58,955 nt of DNA, from contig NC_090619.1 of assembly GCF_004359215.1 (NCBI RefSeq), positions 5,772,916 through 5,831,870 of the forward strand, in the 5' to 3' direction. Shown here piece after piece: positions 22,980 through 35,939 of this stretch. The notes beneath the pieces are model-generated. The model saw only the letters and a list, made by a program, of their open reading frames with translations, was not told where the DNA came from and did no database searches. Source of the DNA: Bremia lactucae (Eukaryota > Oomycota > Peronosporomycetes > Peronosporales > Peronosporaceae). Position numbers and translations under genes: made by a program. The number at the start of each line of letters is the position of its first letter. Within the stretch, counting starts at the first letter, position 1.

Positions 22980-23880
22980 CTAGACCGGTACCAATGCGTA
23001 AAGCAGTGACAGAGCTCAACCGGCACAAAGCGGTAGGCCCGGATGGGCTCAACAATGCTTTGTACAAAGATAGTCAGTTAATGATGGTGCCGACGTTGGT
23101 CACAATGCGCAATGCAATTGTAGCAGGGGTGGATATACCACCGTCGTTTCAGCAAGCACTCATCATCCTGTTACGCAAGAAAGAAGATTCCGCCGACACA
23201 ATGGATTACAGACATATCTCGCTTTGCAGACGAGTTGCAAATTTTTGCGAAAGTATTGCATCGAGACTGCAGAGGATTATACGTAAGCTCATCAGAAGCG
23301 CTCAAGAGGGGTTTATTGAAGGGCACCAGATGAGGAAGGCGGTGATGATGATGCTTACTCAGTTAACGATGGCAACTTGTGACCCCGGGTAGCCGGCGGA
23401 CGTCTGTCGTTTCATTCTGCTATTAAATTTCCGGGAGGTTTATGAAACAGTGAACCTAAATTTCTACACGAGACGTTGCAGCGCTTCGGTTTGAGAGAGT
23501 GGTTCGTCGGGATAATCCGGCGCATGCACACCGGCACGAGCGCGACATTCGCGGTGAATGAAGGGATCTCTGAGGCTGTGCCTGTGGAGTTCTGCATACG
23601 ACAGGGTTGTTTACTGGCGCTCCTTACGATTCTTTATGGCCGCAGAAATCCTCAGCATTGCGATCCACCAAGCAGAAGATTAGCAGCCCCCCCCCGGCCA
23701 CTGGTATGGATACGAAGCAACACGTCTTAGCGGCTTTGTCGATGACTTAGCCATTTTCCTCTCCCAAGCACAGCAGGTGCCGTTGGCAATGAAAATTGTC
23801 AAGCAATTTGGTACACGCTCGGTTTACGCGTACAGACCACGAAGAGAAAACTCATTTTTTTAACAAGGAACAAAATCTGA
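22980..23880 (+). pseudogene. LINE reverse transcriptase (broken)
   Basis: NRHKAVGPDGLNNALYKDS, FQQALIILLRKKEDSADTMD, DYRHISLC and the template-grip block SAQEGFIEGHQMRKAV lie in the open frame to 23392. After a frameshift come REVYETVNLNF, GIRRMHTGTSATFAVNE-like blocks and, near 23730, GFVDDLAIFLS, the YxDD catalytic box as FVDD. The RT palm is thus complete in order but split over at least three frames. Confidence 0.75.
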
Positions 23881-25680
23881 CGGAAAACGCAGGGCTCTCC
23901 GTGCTCCAGACACCGGACACGGTGCGGTGTCTGGGATACGAGATTGGGATAAGCGCTATAGAGAACTCCACTTGGGCTATACGGATAAACAAAGTCAGGC
24001 GACGGTACACTCACAACAACAAAGGTCTCTACCAGCGTTGCAAATCGAGTGATGTTATTAAACACTATAGTCCTGCCGTCTATCTTGTTCACCGCTGCAG
24101 TGTTTGAGCAGCCTCAGGGGGCTGAGATGAAACTACAGCAGCTGTACAGACGCTTCTAATGGCGCCAGGCCATTGATCCGAACGAGGCCATTCAGATGAA
24201 GGGAACATCAATGATCCTGAGCCGCCATTAGTTGGATCCGGCGTTATTGTTGACATTAAAGCAGCTGGGGGTGGGGGTGATCTCTGTCGAAATCGCGATC
24301 AAGACACAATACACGAAACACGCGCTGCAGCAGCTTACTCAGCGGCTGACAGGTATCTTGGCGCGTGGCGTCGGTGGACCTTAAGAGAGTGCTCTTCGTC
24401 GGCCGTGACGGCAGCGGGGCCATGCCTTACTCCGCGGGCGACACCTTGCCGCCGTGCGTTTAGATTTAGGCAAACACCGGGTAAACAGCTACTACAACTG
24501 TTGAGGGAGTGGCTCGAGCCGCCGGTGGGGTACTTACCAGTCTATGGGAATATGGTCTCAACAATCCCAGCGCGGGTGGCACAATGGACCTGAAGCTGGT
24601 TGGATAGCAACGAGGGAATTATCTCCACTGCCGACTCGCTCCTGACGCCGGCAGAGGGTGCAAACGGCAGGCGAACAGAGGTGGACACTTTCTGGCAGAC
24701 TTTTAGCTGGAGCAAGAATGCTTGGATACGGGACCATAAGGGTCGAATGATCGATGTCGTCACGTACAATCGGGTCGCCGATGAGCCTTCAGGTCACTTT
24801 GGCATACTACGATCTGGACCGGCCGAATATGTGTCACATTTTCCACGCACAATCGGACTTGACTGCCGCCACACATAAAAAATGTTGTGAACGTGGGCAA
24901 TCGCGGTATTTCTCGCTTCGCCGGCAATTTCGATCGATGCGGCGCTGGCCGCGACGCCGCCATTAAGACTCCGACAGCCACCAGCAGAGCTTGACGCTTT
25001 CAGCTAGGAGATACAACCGGATGGGCACATTATGTCTAAGTCATTCACCCTGACCTAGGCAGCCATCCGCCGATCCGGCTGGTGCAACACGAAAACGGCT
25101 TTCGGTGGTCCCGTGTCTCAGAAGAAGGCGATAGTCCAGCATCTTGCGCCGGTGGTATTTGCAGCGCATCGTGCCCTTCATCGCTTTCCATGGTGGTGCA
25201 AAGCGGCGGTGCGCAATGCACACCTACCGAAAGCACTCGGCAGGTAGCGATCTGGCGAACGATTGGTACGCAACTCAACAAGATGGAGCAATGGAGAGAG
25301 AACGGCAAGCGGCAACAAGCAGCGATGGATCCCCTCACAAACCTGAAGTGAGATTCAATTTTGACGAAGTTACCTTATTGGACCCCCGCACCCCTCGTAA
25401 CGCTAGGGGGAGTTCCGGCTACAGGTCCTCCTCCTACCCAACTACCACACACCTTCGGTGCGGGTTGGCAGGGCGGTTAACCATTGGATGGTTGTTCGTC
25501 TGCATATTAGCCTATCTCCGGCGATGTGTCATCGTACCGCCCTCGCGCTTGTGTCGGTCATACAGAAACGCTTATGCATCTGCTATGGGAGTGTCCAAGC
25601 GCAGCAGCATGTTGGGCAACGCTTGAAGTACACTAAACGTGTGATTAGTGGCCACAGAAGCGGTTGCGCGAGATGAAGAC
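23880..25680 (+). pseudogene. LINE C-terminal region with zinc-binding tail (broken)
   Basis: Downstream of RT the reading is scattered over all frames. Near 25565-25620 it gives LMHLLWECPSAAACWATL in a composite of two frames, the usual zf-RVT finger of L1-like LINEs in fungi, plants and oomycetes. The exact ORF2 end is not determined. Confidence 0.5.
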
Positions 25681-26104
25681 GTGCTGTGCAAGCCGGCACG
25701 GACCAGCAAGGTCATCACGAACACGATGGACCCAATTACACGAACGGTACCCTGACACGAATTACCGCGGGGTGGTTTTAACAGCCAAAGGCGATGTGGA
25801 TTTTAGGATTTAGCACTACGGCAGATCCAAGCGGTTGCACCCGCCAACATCGGCAGTCGGATCGTCTAATCAAGGGAGCACGGTTACATACATTCCTGGA
25901 CCTCATCCAACAAACTCCGAGCGCGATTCCCCGCGGCAGCGACTCGGCCGTGCAGAGCAACGGGAGCAGTAGCCACTTGCGCTCATTACCTGGTTAAAGT
26001 CATTGCAGATATCTTGCGCATAAGTTACCCACAACTAGCCAATCTGCTTCACCACCACAATTAAGAACAATATTAAACAAACGGAAAAATCCATGCGAAA
26101 AAAA

Positions 26105-26310
26105 ATGTTTACCGTGGATGATGTCCATACGTAATTATCAGAAGCGAGTGTCGCACCCAGTCACATTCCCTTAAAAGGAAATCACTAATACTTCACACTA
26201 TCCTTTATTTTAAAAGAGGGGAGCTGCTATTTACCACTCACTTTTCGCTAGCTACCACTCATTCACCATCAAAACAATATTGAACAAACGCAAAGTTCGT
26301 GCAAAATCAT
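26105..26310 (+). repeat. Short internally deleted LINE derivative
   Basis: The left 170 bp (ATGTTTACCGTGGATGATGTCC onward) match the LINE 5' region at 17156-17227 plus 19490-19570. The right end (ACAATATTGAACAAACG) matches the LINE 3' end at 26070-26090 (ACAATATTAAACAAACG). Nothing coding lies between. It begins right after the A-tail of the full LINE. Confidence 0.65.
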
Positions 26311-28237
26311 AATCGTTGAAAAGTAGCCATATACTAAACTGTTTTGTAGCATTTACTGTAAAAAAGTTCGATTACAATCTCCAGGTACTGGGTCGCCTTC
26401 GCTGTGCTCAAGATGGTTCAGAACTGGCTTCTGACCGAATTTTTTGAAGACACAATTTACTTCATACCTCCAGCGCTTGAGGCGATAAATGAAAATCATT
26501 TACTTTCAATTATTTCATGGTGGGGTGCCGTTAAGCAAAATGAGGTGCCGTTAACATCTCTCTTTCAAAAGGTATTATCATCTTAATCTCATTTAATATG
26601 TGACAGTCACGAGATAGAGACTAGTGGCCGAATTCTATTTTAACTGTAATTATGGTAAGGGAAACACTTATTATTTCCATTATAAACATTTAAATCCTTT
26701 CGGTACCCCTTCTGTTCTCGAAGCGTTAAGTGCCTTCCTAAGTCTTGCGCGGTACTATTGCTCTACCACAGGAATGTCCGGTCTGAATGAGGATTGGGGT
26801 GAGCTCATTGCCGTTGTGTCCGCAACACAAATTTCGCGGGCTCCGTCTTCACGATAAGCAGACGTGCACGAGTGCAACTTTTAATCCTGTTTTACTCCTG
26901 CTGGACAGAATGTCGCATTCCAAGTTACTAATCTAGGGATTCGAATGTCAGGTCTGGAAGCATTAAATTTCCGACGACATGTCGCCAGCTCCCAACGGTC
27001 GATGTGGAAAAGGATTGGAGGAGGCCACGATTTACCATCCCCGTCCACCAGCTTGTGCCCCGGCAATCATTTAGCCGAGTGCATGCTGTCTGTACCTTAC
27101 GATTTGGCGGATGGGAGCAAGCATTCTCCTAGCACCTGCTAAATCGCTTGCCCGGGCGCACTCGGGTTCGACAATGCCTCAGATATGAAGTGGCTTCATC
27201 AAAGCTCCCCGAAAGCCGTTCGCACCAATAGAGTCGATTTTGAGAGAAACGCGTGCTTGGTACGCTGTGTCCGCACGGAGAGTTCCAACTTATGTCCCCC
27301 GCCATGTAGGCGTAATTAATAATCCCGGGATAACTTTGTGACGACTGCGGTCGGTCGACGTTGGGCCCGCAATATTGCCTGTAGAAATTGTGCAGCTCCT
27401 CTCCGCTGATTTGTAGCTCAAAAGCTTGGGCGCATCCTATGAGTTCGCAGGGCCCAGTTCTTATCACCAAGTTCCAATTCCAATCTCGTAGCCCAGATAC
27501 CTTATTATCCCATTCGTGGGGACGACATCGATGTTCACGTACTGCTCAAGAGCGACGGACCGGCCAAACCTAGCTTTACTGACTCTTGGCGGGTGGACAT
27601 GAGACCCGACGAAGCTTCAAATACGCAGGCAACCTGGAGAGCGTGAGGAATGTGCCGTACTATCTCGAGGAAATAGTAAAATAGTATACAAACGCCGAAA
27701 AAGTGAATCTGCTCGGGCTGACCAGGGAACGGCAACCCGCAGAGATGAAGTTCCTGCTTGAGAGCAATTCCTTAAACCTGCGCTACCACCAGAGTAGAAA
27801 TGGAGAGGATCGCATGTTCAAAAAGCAGGGTCCCATGGAAAATTTCCATTAATCTACAATACAATTTCGGCGTATTGAAATTATTTTATTTTCTCATAAA
27901 AACAAACTACAAGGTTGCTATCAGTTGAACACGGAATAGGGTTTCTCGGAATTGTAAAGCAGTCGTGTCAGGCCGCCTGTCTCGAAACTTCGACGTAACG
28001 TACCCAAATCATACGCACATATTATTTTCATATGGTCCGCATTCGCATTGCTGCTATCGGCTTCCCGTCTGCGCGCTTTAGGTTATGTGGTGTATTTTGA
28101 AATGGAGAGTATTGATCATAAATAGTTATGTTAGTACAAGCTAGAAGCTAACGTGAAATGGTGAAATATCATGTGGGCGATTGGTTTATTGTCGACTGGA
28201 TCATTAATCTCTTAGAAATTTTCGATTCTGTAATGGC
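26311..28237. other. Unassigned region, probably decayed sequence
   Basis: Contains short frames only, for example a 60-codon frame at 26404-26586 and a minus-strand one of 113 codons at 27129-27470. 26881-27800 is less AT-rich than its flanks and may be an old gene or element remnant, but I recognise no motif in any frame. Confidence 0.4.
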
Positions 28238-28698
28238 TGTAGCGGAGCTACCTCGCTCCTAAAGTCAGAGGAAAACTTTAGACTCAGAGAGTCACTTAGT
28301 TCTATTAAACTAATGGGTTTAACAAATCAGGGAGTCGTACAAGCTTTTAAAGCTTAACTAATTCTAATTCCAAGGATTCAGGGGTTCGTAGAACCAAGTG
28401 GCAACTAGTGCCCAAGAGGATTTACCTTAGAAAGGCTTCTATCTCTTAAAGACAATGAAAGCCTTAAAATCAAAAAGGGAACTGCACTTTATTTCATTAT
28501 TTAAATCTAAAAACCTTCCCTAGCTAAATTTAAAATAGGTTTTGGCCGCCAGATTTATATCTGGTGGCGACCACATTTGTTACCTATAATAAATGGGATT
28601 TAAGTAACTAACTATTTTAAAATTAGAAAAAAGGGTATTTACTTATAAAGTTAATGTACCACAACAACGGTTCTCCAACCGATGTGTGCCCCATTACA
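28238..28698 (-). repeat. LTR of family C (461 bp)
   Basis: It runs from TGTAGCGGAGC to GCCCCATTACA with TG..CA termini. The part from 28238 inwards matches the inverted right end of the LTR at 8458-8712. No matching target duplication is seen, and no partner LTR lies in the window. Confidence 0.6.
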
Positions 28699-29009
28699 CT
28701 TGCAGTGCGAGCAAGATGACCGATAAAAGCTAAGAGAAAATAATACCAGCTGTCTAAAATCTTCTGAACACGGATAGCAGTTTGCATACAATAACAATCA
28801 ATAAAGACGACGCCATCCTCAGGCAGTAAACGCCTTGAAGTTGAAAATGTTAACGATGATGCTTTCCGAGCATTGCTGCCAAAACTGCGTAGAGTTTAAT
28901 CCACTTTAGAACAACACAAATCGTGATTATTGCACACTGTCAAAGTGGACAGGATGGGGGAATCAAGCAATCTGACTACGACCAACCTCATATGCGAGTT
29001 TGATGCTAA

Positions 29010-29960
29010 AGCGTGAGAGAATCTTAACGCTTTTGGATGAGCGATTAGTTATCACACTAAAATTCCGTAACGCGATGGCAAGCGCACAGGACAAGCAAAA
29101 ACAATACGGACCAACATGGTCGCAAAATCACTGATTGCTTTAATGTGGGAGACAAAGCTTGTTCAACTACAGCTACTCTACCTTAAAAGGCAATTCCTGT
29201 ATTACCTAGTGGTACTACAACACTACTACCGCGTTTCATCGGGCCATCTACGGTGGCCAAGGAGGTTAAAGAACTCAGTTATAGGCTCATCCTCCCGCCG
29301 TTTATGGATACGCACCCGTCTTTCTTGTGGGTCGTCTGAAACGATATGTTGATCCACAGGAGATCACATATTCCCATATGTCTTAGGAGACCGATGGTGA
29401 CGCCGACCGTGAGTTGAGTGTCGTTCACGTGGGGGTGACGGGGAAGCTAAGTAGCTTTCAACCGACAACCCCCCCCCTCCTTGAAGGGACTCGAGAGCGA
29501 GGATACCTGCGCGCTTGACGTGAGTCTGGCTACATCAGCTGCTCCAAAAGGTCCAGTCCAAGTTTCAGTATTTTATGACCCTAGCAATCCTTCGAGTGAA
29601 CATCGAGGATCTCCGAAGTCAGTCGCAAAGCTTGACTTTTGAGAACCTGGATCCGTCGTTCAGCAGCGCTCTACGCCTGAAAGGAAGCAGGATAGGCAAC
29701 CACGAGTTGTTTGTCCAACCGCCACTCCAATCGGAAGCCGCGTGCATTGGTAAATGCAGCTGTGTACCAACGCTTTCTTGTCGACAGGTTGCGTACCCAC
29801 CGCTTCATTGAAGCATAAGCTTCATATCCTCGTCCAATGAACAGAAAACCCGGAGAGTTTTGACGCTTGGGAACCCGTCGACACTTTGCGCGTCGATGTG
29901 CCGGGACTGGTGTCTTCCTATGAAAAGGAGCACCAATTGGAGGTTTTCCGCTAGTTCCAA
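29010..29960 (+). pseudogene. 3' end of a chromovirus pol gene (integrase tail and chromodomain, broken)
   Basis: 29060-29370 holds the integrase tail in shifting frames: FRNAMASAQDKQKQYG, SYRLILPP-type and GRLKRYVDPQEITYSH. 29560-29700 reads QVSVFYDPSNPSSEHRG. A broken chromodomain follows at 29790-29953: FDAWEPVDTLRVDVPGLV, then SSYEKEHQLEVFR and a stop. Different from element A in sequence, so a second chromovirus lineage. Confidence 0.65.
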
Positions 29961-30319
29961 ATGGACTAGCAGGAGCAGATTAATGAAGGGAAGCAGGGGG
30001 TACCTTACCGTCCATGAGTTCTCTCACACGCGAAATAGTGCGATTGATTTGCTGCGACCATTGTTTTGCCATATCTGAATGTGGCTGAACACGGCTCAGT
30101 ACTGGCCGGCGGTTTCTTTCGGACTCAGCACGACCATTCCACGAGTGGTAGACGTCATAAACTTATGAGTGCCAAAGTGGCGCGCTCTAAATCGACGCAC
30201 TAATTCCACCCGAACGTGGCCATTTGGATGGAGGTGGCATATGTAGTTTGCCACCAATCACATAGCCATTTGCGAGCTTGTGACACCGACAGGACAATCG
30301 TCAGTTCAGCTTTATACTT

Positions 30320-31964
30320 AACGTCCTGCGTCAGAACTCCATTGTGAATGGTCTGAACGACAGATGTTGATTTTACTCAACTGAGGAACCAGATGCACTT
30401 TTATGGGCAGTGCTCTCATAAATGGTCGCTGGGCTAGTTTATTTGGCGCAGACGACGAGACAATTTTCTTGTTGACGTGAGGAAAGTTTGTCTTTGCATC
30501 GTTAGGTGTTTTCATGTTTTAAATAATGGATGAATTCTGGATGGGCATTATTGCGCCACCATCCTTCCACATTAGCTCGCTGACTTTATCAACGCTTTGC
30601 GGTGATGGCAGCGTGTCGACTCATTACAGTCGACAATGAGCGACGAAACTTAATCCTTACGTTGCAAGCGAGATGGATGATTGTGCTTAGTTGACAGCGC
30701 GATGGCAGCAGTAGCTGTCGGCGTTATAATCGTGACACTAGGCGACAGCGGCATATTATCGCTGCGCGTTGGCTTTGGTATGGTTGTGTGGGTGTCTTGC
30801 AGACTACCCGCTAGTTTTGCTCCTTTTATAAGGTGGCATTAGGGGTGCCGTTTGAATATACCCTAATTGGTGCACACACTGGTCGTTTGATGAGTCTATG
30901 AGAGGGCTTTAGCGGCGCATCGGAGACGGCTCGCTGTCCCTCGTTCCTCCCGTTGACGATGCTTACGAAAATATAATCGTTCTTTAAGAGGGTGGTGCTG
31001 TAACGGGCTAAATGCCTTATGTTACACGCCCTTCAAGCACACATAACGTTGATGTCAATTAGATCGTGTGAAGTGTATTGATCTGTCTTGGGTAAGGCTC
31101 CCAAGGTGACCCTCCCTTGTGTATGTAATGCACACAGATGCATTCGCATTAAAGGGGATGGCATCTGACATCATCTACGAATTAGAGTATTAAAATTAAC
31201 ACGTTCGCCCTGAACGGGTGCACATCTACAGAGGTGGCGTCCAATCATTAGAAAAACAGGTTTGCGCACCGTGTACTAGGAAGTAAGTTTAATATTGATA
31301 TATATTTATTATAACTCATTATAAAAGGCTAATAGTATATCTTATATAACTAAATTTAGAAGGAGATCTATTTCAATCTCTTATGGCAGCCACTATGGCC
31401 ACAGACATTACTTAATACTACGGCCACAGACAAAACTACTATGGCCACAGACATGAATACAATTTTGCTAACTTCACTACTTAATTATGTTGAAGATGCC
31501 ATAAATAGAAAAATGGCCAATGAATAATAATAGTCATATCGGATCTTACCTCCCAATTCATATCATATAAATGAGGATAGATAATTTTGATTAAAAGCGA
31601 CACAATAACAGCTACTAACACATCTAACAACTGAAAGACAAGCACAACATTCCATCTTAATTGATTTGATGTGACCATAATTACATTAAAACAAACACGT
31701 TTAGATATAGAGAGCAGATTTGGATCAACCCATTTTTAACGCAAATTTGTAAATTTCAACACAAATCGAGCTAGAAAACTGCAGCACTTTCAGCAGGCAT
31801 GTTATGGAAGAACATATGAATGTGGTAGCTGCTGCAAATGGCTATGAAATAGTCACCAAGTCCTCATGCAAGCAACGAAATGGACAACAAGTTGTGCACT
31901 ATAAATTCGTATCGTGGAGGCATAGTTCGGAATCGTCACGAACTTGTCTAACAAATAAAAATTC
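30320..31964 (+). repeat. 1.64-kb duplication, copy 1 (ends at the N)
   Basis: Near-identical to 31966-33608, with scattered substitutions and 1-4 base indels. Copy 1 stops at AAAAATTC immediately before the single N at 31965. Contents: unidentified repeat DNA (30320-30998), an LTR-like start TGTAACGGGC at 30999, a MULE end (GGCAGCC at 31385) and the first part of its DNA-binding ORF (31804-31964). Confidence 0.9.
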
Positions 31965-31965
31965 N
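31965..31965. other. Single N at a probable contig join
   Basis: One ambiguous base. The sequence on its right restarts exactly at the beginning of the 1.64-kb unit that ends on its left. Confidence 0.9.
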
Positions 31966-32646
31966 AACGTCCTGCGTCAGAACTCCATTGTGAATGGTCT
32001 GAACGACAGATGTTGATTTTACTCAACTGAGGAACCAGATGCACTTTTATGGGCAGTGCTCTCATAAATGGTCGCTGGGCTAGTTTATTTGGCGCAGACG
32101 ACGAGACAATTTTCTTGTTGACGTGAGGAAAGTTTGTCTTTGCATCGTTAGGTGTTTTCATGTTTTAAATAATGGATGAATTCTGGATGGGCATTTTTGC
32201 GCCACCATCCTTCCACATTAGCTCGCTGACTTTATCAACGCTTTGCGGTGATGGCAGCGTGTCGACTCATTACAGTCGACAATGAGCGACGAAACTTAAT
32301 CCTTACGTTGCGAGCGAGATGGATGATTGTGCTTATTGACAGCGCGATGGCAGCAGTAGCTGTCGGCGTTATAATCGTGACACTAGGCGACAGCGGCATA
32401 TTATCGCTGCGCATTGGCTTTGGTATGGTTGTGTGGGTGTCTTGCAGACTACCCGCTAGTTTTGCCCCTTTTATAAGGTGGCATTAGGGGTGCCGTGTGA
32501 ATAATATACCCTAATTGGTGTACACACTGGTCGTTTGAGGAGTCTATGAGAGGGCTTTAGCGGCGCATCGGAGACGGCTCGCTGTCCCTCGTTCCTCCCG
32601 TTGACGATGCTTACGAAAATATAATCGTTCTTTAAGAGGGTGGTGC

Positions 32647-32910
32647 TGTAACGGGCTAAATGCCTTATGTTACACGCCCTTCAAGCACACTTAACGTTGA
32701 TGTCAATTAGATCGTGTGAAGTGAATTGATCTGTCTCGGGTAAGGCTCCCAAGGTGACCCTCCCTTGTGTATGTAATGCACACAGATGCATTCGCATTAA
32801 AGGGGATGACATCTGACATCATCTACGAATTAGAGTATTAAAAGTAACACGTTCGCCCTGAACGGGTGCACATCTACAGAGGTGGCGTCCAATCATTAGA
32901 AAAAGAGGTT
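32647..32910 (+). repeat. Left part of an LTR-like repeat (family E) split by the MULE
   Basis: It starts TGTAACGGGCTAAATGCC and resembles the complete repeat at 35940-36475. The right part of a related copy seems to lie at 37690-38325, beyond the MULE and interrupted by a solo LTR. Divergence is high, so edges are approximate. Confidence 0.45.
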
Positions 32911-33035
32911 TGCGCACCGTGTACTAGGAAGTAAGTTTAATACTGATATATATTTCTTATAATTCATTAAAAAGGCTAATAGTATATCTAATATAACTAA
33001 ATTTAGAAGGAGATCTATTTCAATCTCTTATGGCA

Positions 33036-33100
33036 GCCACTATGGCCACAGACATTACTTAATACTACGGCCACAGACAAAACTACTATGGCCACAGACA
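33036..33100 (+). repeat. Minisatellite at the left MULE end, three units
   Basis: CTA[T/C]GGCCACAGACA occurs three times with short AT-rich spacers. The duplicate copy is at 31389-31455. Confidence 0.85.
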
Positions 33101-33447
33101 TGACCACAATTTTGCTAACTTCACTACTTAATTATGTTGAAGATGCCATAAATAGAAAAATGGCCAATGAATACTAAGTTTCATCGGATCTTACCTCCCA
33201 ATTCATATCATATAAATGAGGATAGATAATTTTGATTATAAGCGACACAATTACACCTACTAACACATCTAACAACTGAAAGACAAGCACAACATTCCAT
33301 CTTAATTGATTTGATGTGACCATAATTACATTAAACAAACACGTTTAGAAATAGAGAGCAGATTTGGATCAACCCATTTTTAACGCAAATTTGTAAATTA
33401 TAACACAAATCGAGCTAGATACCCGCAGCACTTTCAGCAGGCATGTC

Positions 33448-35600
33448 ATGGAAGAACATATGAATGTGGTAGCTGCTGCAAATGGCTATGAAATAGTCAC
33501 CAAGTCCTCATGCAAGCAACGAAATGGACAACAAGTTGTGCACTATAAATTCGTATCGTGGAGGCATAGTTCGGAATCGTCACGAACTTGTCTAACAAAT
33601 AAAAATTCGAGAGGCGAAAGGCAGTGCACTCAGTGGCTGTCCTTTCAAAAGTGTTGGACAGGAATCGAAAGCTAAAGCTATGCGTCATGGTTGAGTGTGT
33701 TCACCAAGGAATTTAAAGTTCACATTAACAATCTTCTCCCAATTACAGACGGCACCTGGTCCTTTTCAATTACATGCGAATATCATAACCACGAACCTTC
33801 CACCGCTAGGACCGCTCATTCAGTTCACATTCGTACCTCCGAGTCTTAAGAGAGAAAAATTGCTTGGCAATTTCAATCTGGTTTGAAAGCAAGGCATGTT
33901 AAAATTATCATGCGAGAGCAAGGTCAGCAATTGGAACTCACTAAGCGAAAGCTCTGTAATTTGAAGCGAAAAAAAATAGTCAGGAAACTCGATGGACGAA
34001 CTCAAATGGACATGCTGTTCAAAACCTTCACGGACTTTGGGTTTAAAATAAATATAAAATAGATTACAATGGGCGCATCACACATGTGTTCTTCGCTCAT
34101 CCAGAGAATGTGGACTCATAAGAAAGAACTTCGACGTCTTGTTGCTAGATTGCACCTATCAAACAAACAAGACGAAATTTCCTTCGTTCCGCGTTGTTTG
34201 AAATACATGCTATATTTCACGTTCTTGGCGGCCTTCGTTCTTATGAAGATCGAGGATAATGCCTCGTGAGTTACCGCGATCAACTTATTCCGACGACTTC
34301 ATCACGCCTACCATCAACCGAAAGTATTTATTATTGGCTGAGAGCTTATTCTATTGAATGTTTGCGGATGCTGTTTCCTTTGGGAACTATCCTGCTTTGC
34401 ATTTGGCACATTGAGAGGAACGTCGTCGCCAAAGCAAGCCCCATTTTACTGGAAAGGATGTCGAGTGGAAAGCATTTTTGAAGGATTAGAGATCGGTAAC
34501 GTACCATCCGTTGTTTGTGATCAGTAATTTCATCACATTCTAAGTCATTCCTTGTTGTGCAGATGGTTTACTCAACCACTATCGCGGAGTTCGATGTAAA
34601 TTGGGACGTTTTTCAACTCATATAGACAGAACGTTACACGGAATCTGTGGATTATCTAGCCAAGACGTGGATCGACCTCCAGCATGAAATTTCTTCGATA
34701 ATGGGTAAATTTGATTCGACACTTCGGTTACACAGTCACTCTACGCGAAGAAGGGGCCCACTATATCTTGAAAGAGTTCATCGCAAGTTGCATGGAAAAT
34801 ATGTTTGGGTGTTGCGAGCAAATAGTTTAGTCCATATTCCAGATCGAATTCACCACGGTGCTGGCGTATCAGCATGGAAAATTACCTTTCGCGCAGCCTA
34901 CCCCACGTGGTGATATATTTCAACATATCAAGATCTCATATTACACCCTTCGATAAATAGTTAAACAGGTGAGTTTATAACATTCCTTTCATCCTGCGTT
35001 TTTTCTTAATCACTAAGGTTTGCAATGACAGCTGGAGAAAGCACGACGACCAATGGCAACCGGCGCGAAGTCATGCTCTTCTGCTTTTGCTACCATCTGG
35101 GGAATTCTTTGCGAATATCATTTGCGGCAGATCATCGCAGGCGGGAGGAGGCTTGAATTGAACTGCTTTGATGTTCATTGGCACCTTCATCAACTCCCTT
35201 CAGTACGACCTCCAGTTGCAGGCCACCCAGATGATGCTTTGCCAGTCATTTTCGAAATATTACGAGACGATTTCAGCATCCTGCCTCGATACCAGGAAGT
35301 GACAGTCTTGGACGATCTGGAAGACTTATCACATGTAATTCTCGGTGATTGGTTATTTTCCGTTTGAAATTTCGATGGGTACTAACGCTGTCTAAATAAG
35401 CAAACACCACAAGTTCTAGAAGAACCGGAAGTTACTCGAACGAGAGGAAGACCAAGCGGAACGAGTAACAAGACCTCGACGCGACGAGTCCCTTCACAAT
35501 TTGAATCAGTGGTGGGAATGACTCTTAGGAAAAGAAAGGCGCCGACTTGCGGCGTTTGTCATCAAACGAAACACCGACGCTCACCTGCAGCGTGCCTCGT
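33448..35600 (+). pseudogene. MULE/FAR1-like transposase (broken)
   Basis: The N-terminal FAR1-like DNA-binding part (MEEHMNVVAAANGYEIVTKS) is open for 75 codons from 33448. The DDE core is in pieces: LLLDCTYQTNKTKF near 34140, a TPTINRKY stretch near 34310, LLCIWHIERNVVAKA near 34390 and YLAKTWIDLQHE near 34650. The zinc-finger tail near 35090 reads WGILCEYHLRQIIAGG and FDVHWHLHQLPS. The very end (35410-35600) has RTRGRPSGTSNKT and a CGVCHQTKHRRSPAAC knuckle. Inactive, but every domain of an oomycete-type MULE transposase is traceable. Confidence 0.7.
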
Positions 35601-35939
35601 TAATGTACAGAGCCAAGGTCAATCATTCGCAACAATTGAGCTTCATCCTAAAGAACATTTTAAACAACAATAGCGATCATTCCAACACCCGACTCTTAAG
35701 AGTATTTTTTAATAATCTACCATATATAGATATTAGAAAACAACCCCGTTATTCCGGGCACCCTTCAGTTTTCTCTGCTACTGTTGTGAAATGGGCAACG
35801 CTTAGCTCGTTCGGTGTGTCGCCCAGATGAATGCCTAGCATACTTTGCGTTCATTGACTTCAGGAAGCGGAATGTAAATCAGGTTTTGCAAACCTGTAAG
35901 TATTTATAATCAGCTGAAATTCACATTTATGACCAAATA

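Larger units (their letters stand above)
17156..26106 (+). mobile_element. Decayed LINE (non-LTR retrotransposon) with a nested MULE
   Basis: The left part (17156-17227) matches 26105-26180. The sequence then resumes after the MULE at 19486, matching 26180-26280. ORF1, an AP-type endonuclease, RT and a zinc-finger tail follow in order, and the element ends near 26106 in eight As. The order endonuclease-RT-zinc finger is that of L1/Tx1-like LINEs. Every coding part is broken by stops and frameshifts. Confidence 0.7.
31966..33608 (+). repeat. 1.64-kb duplication, copy 2
   Basis: It begins AACGTCCTGCGTCAG as at 30320 and ends AAAAATTC at 33608. Unlike copy 1, it continues uninterrupted into the MULE transposase. 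It contains the LTR-like start at 32647 and the MULE terminal block at 33032. Confidence 0.9.

Noticed and set aside
26881..27800. Possible decayed host gene between the LINE and the family C LTR
   Set aside because: Some frames look protein-like on both strands, but I could match none to a family and frames break often; left as unassigned.
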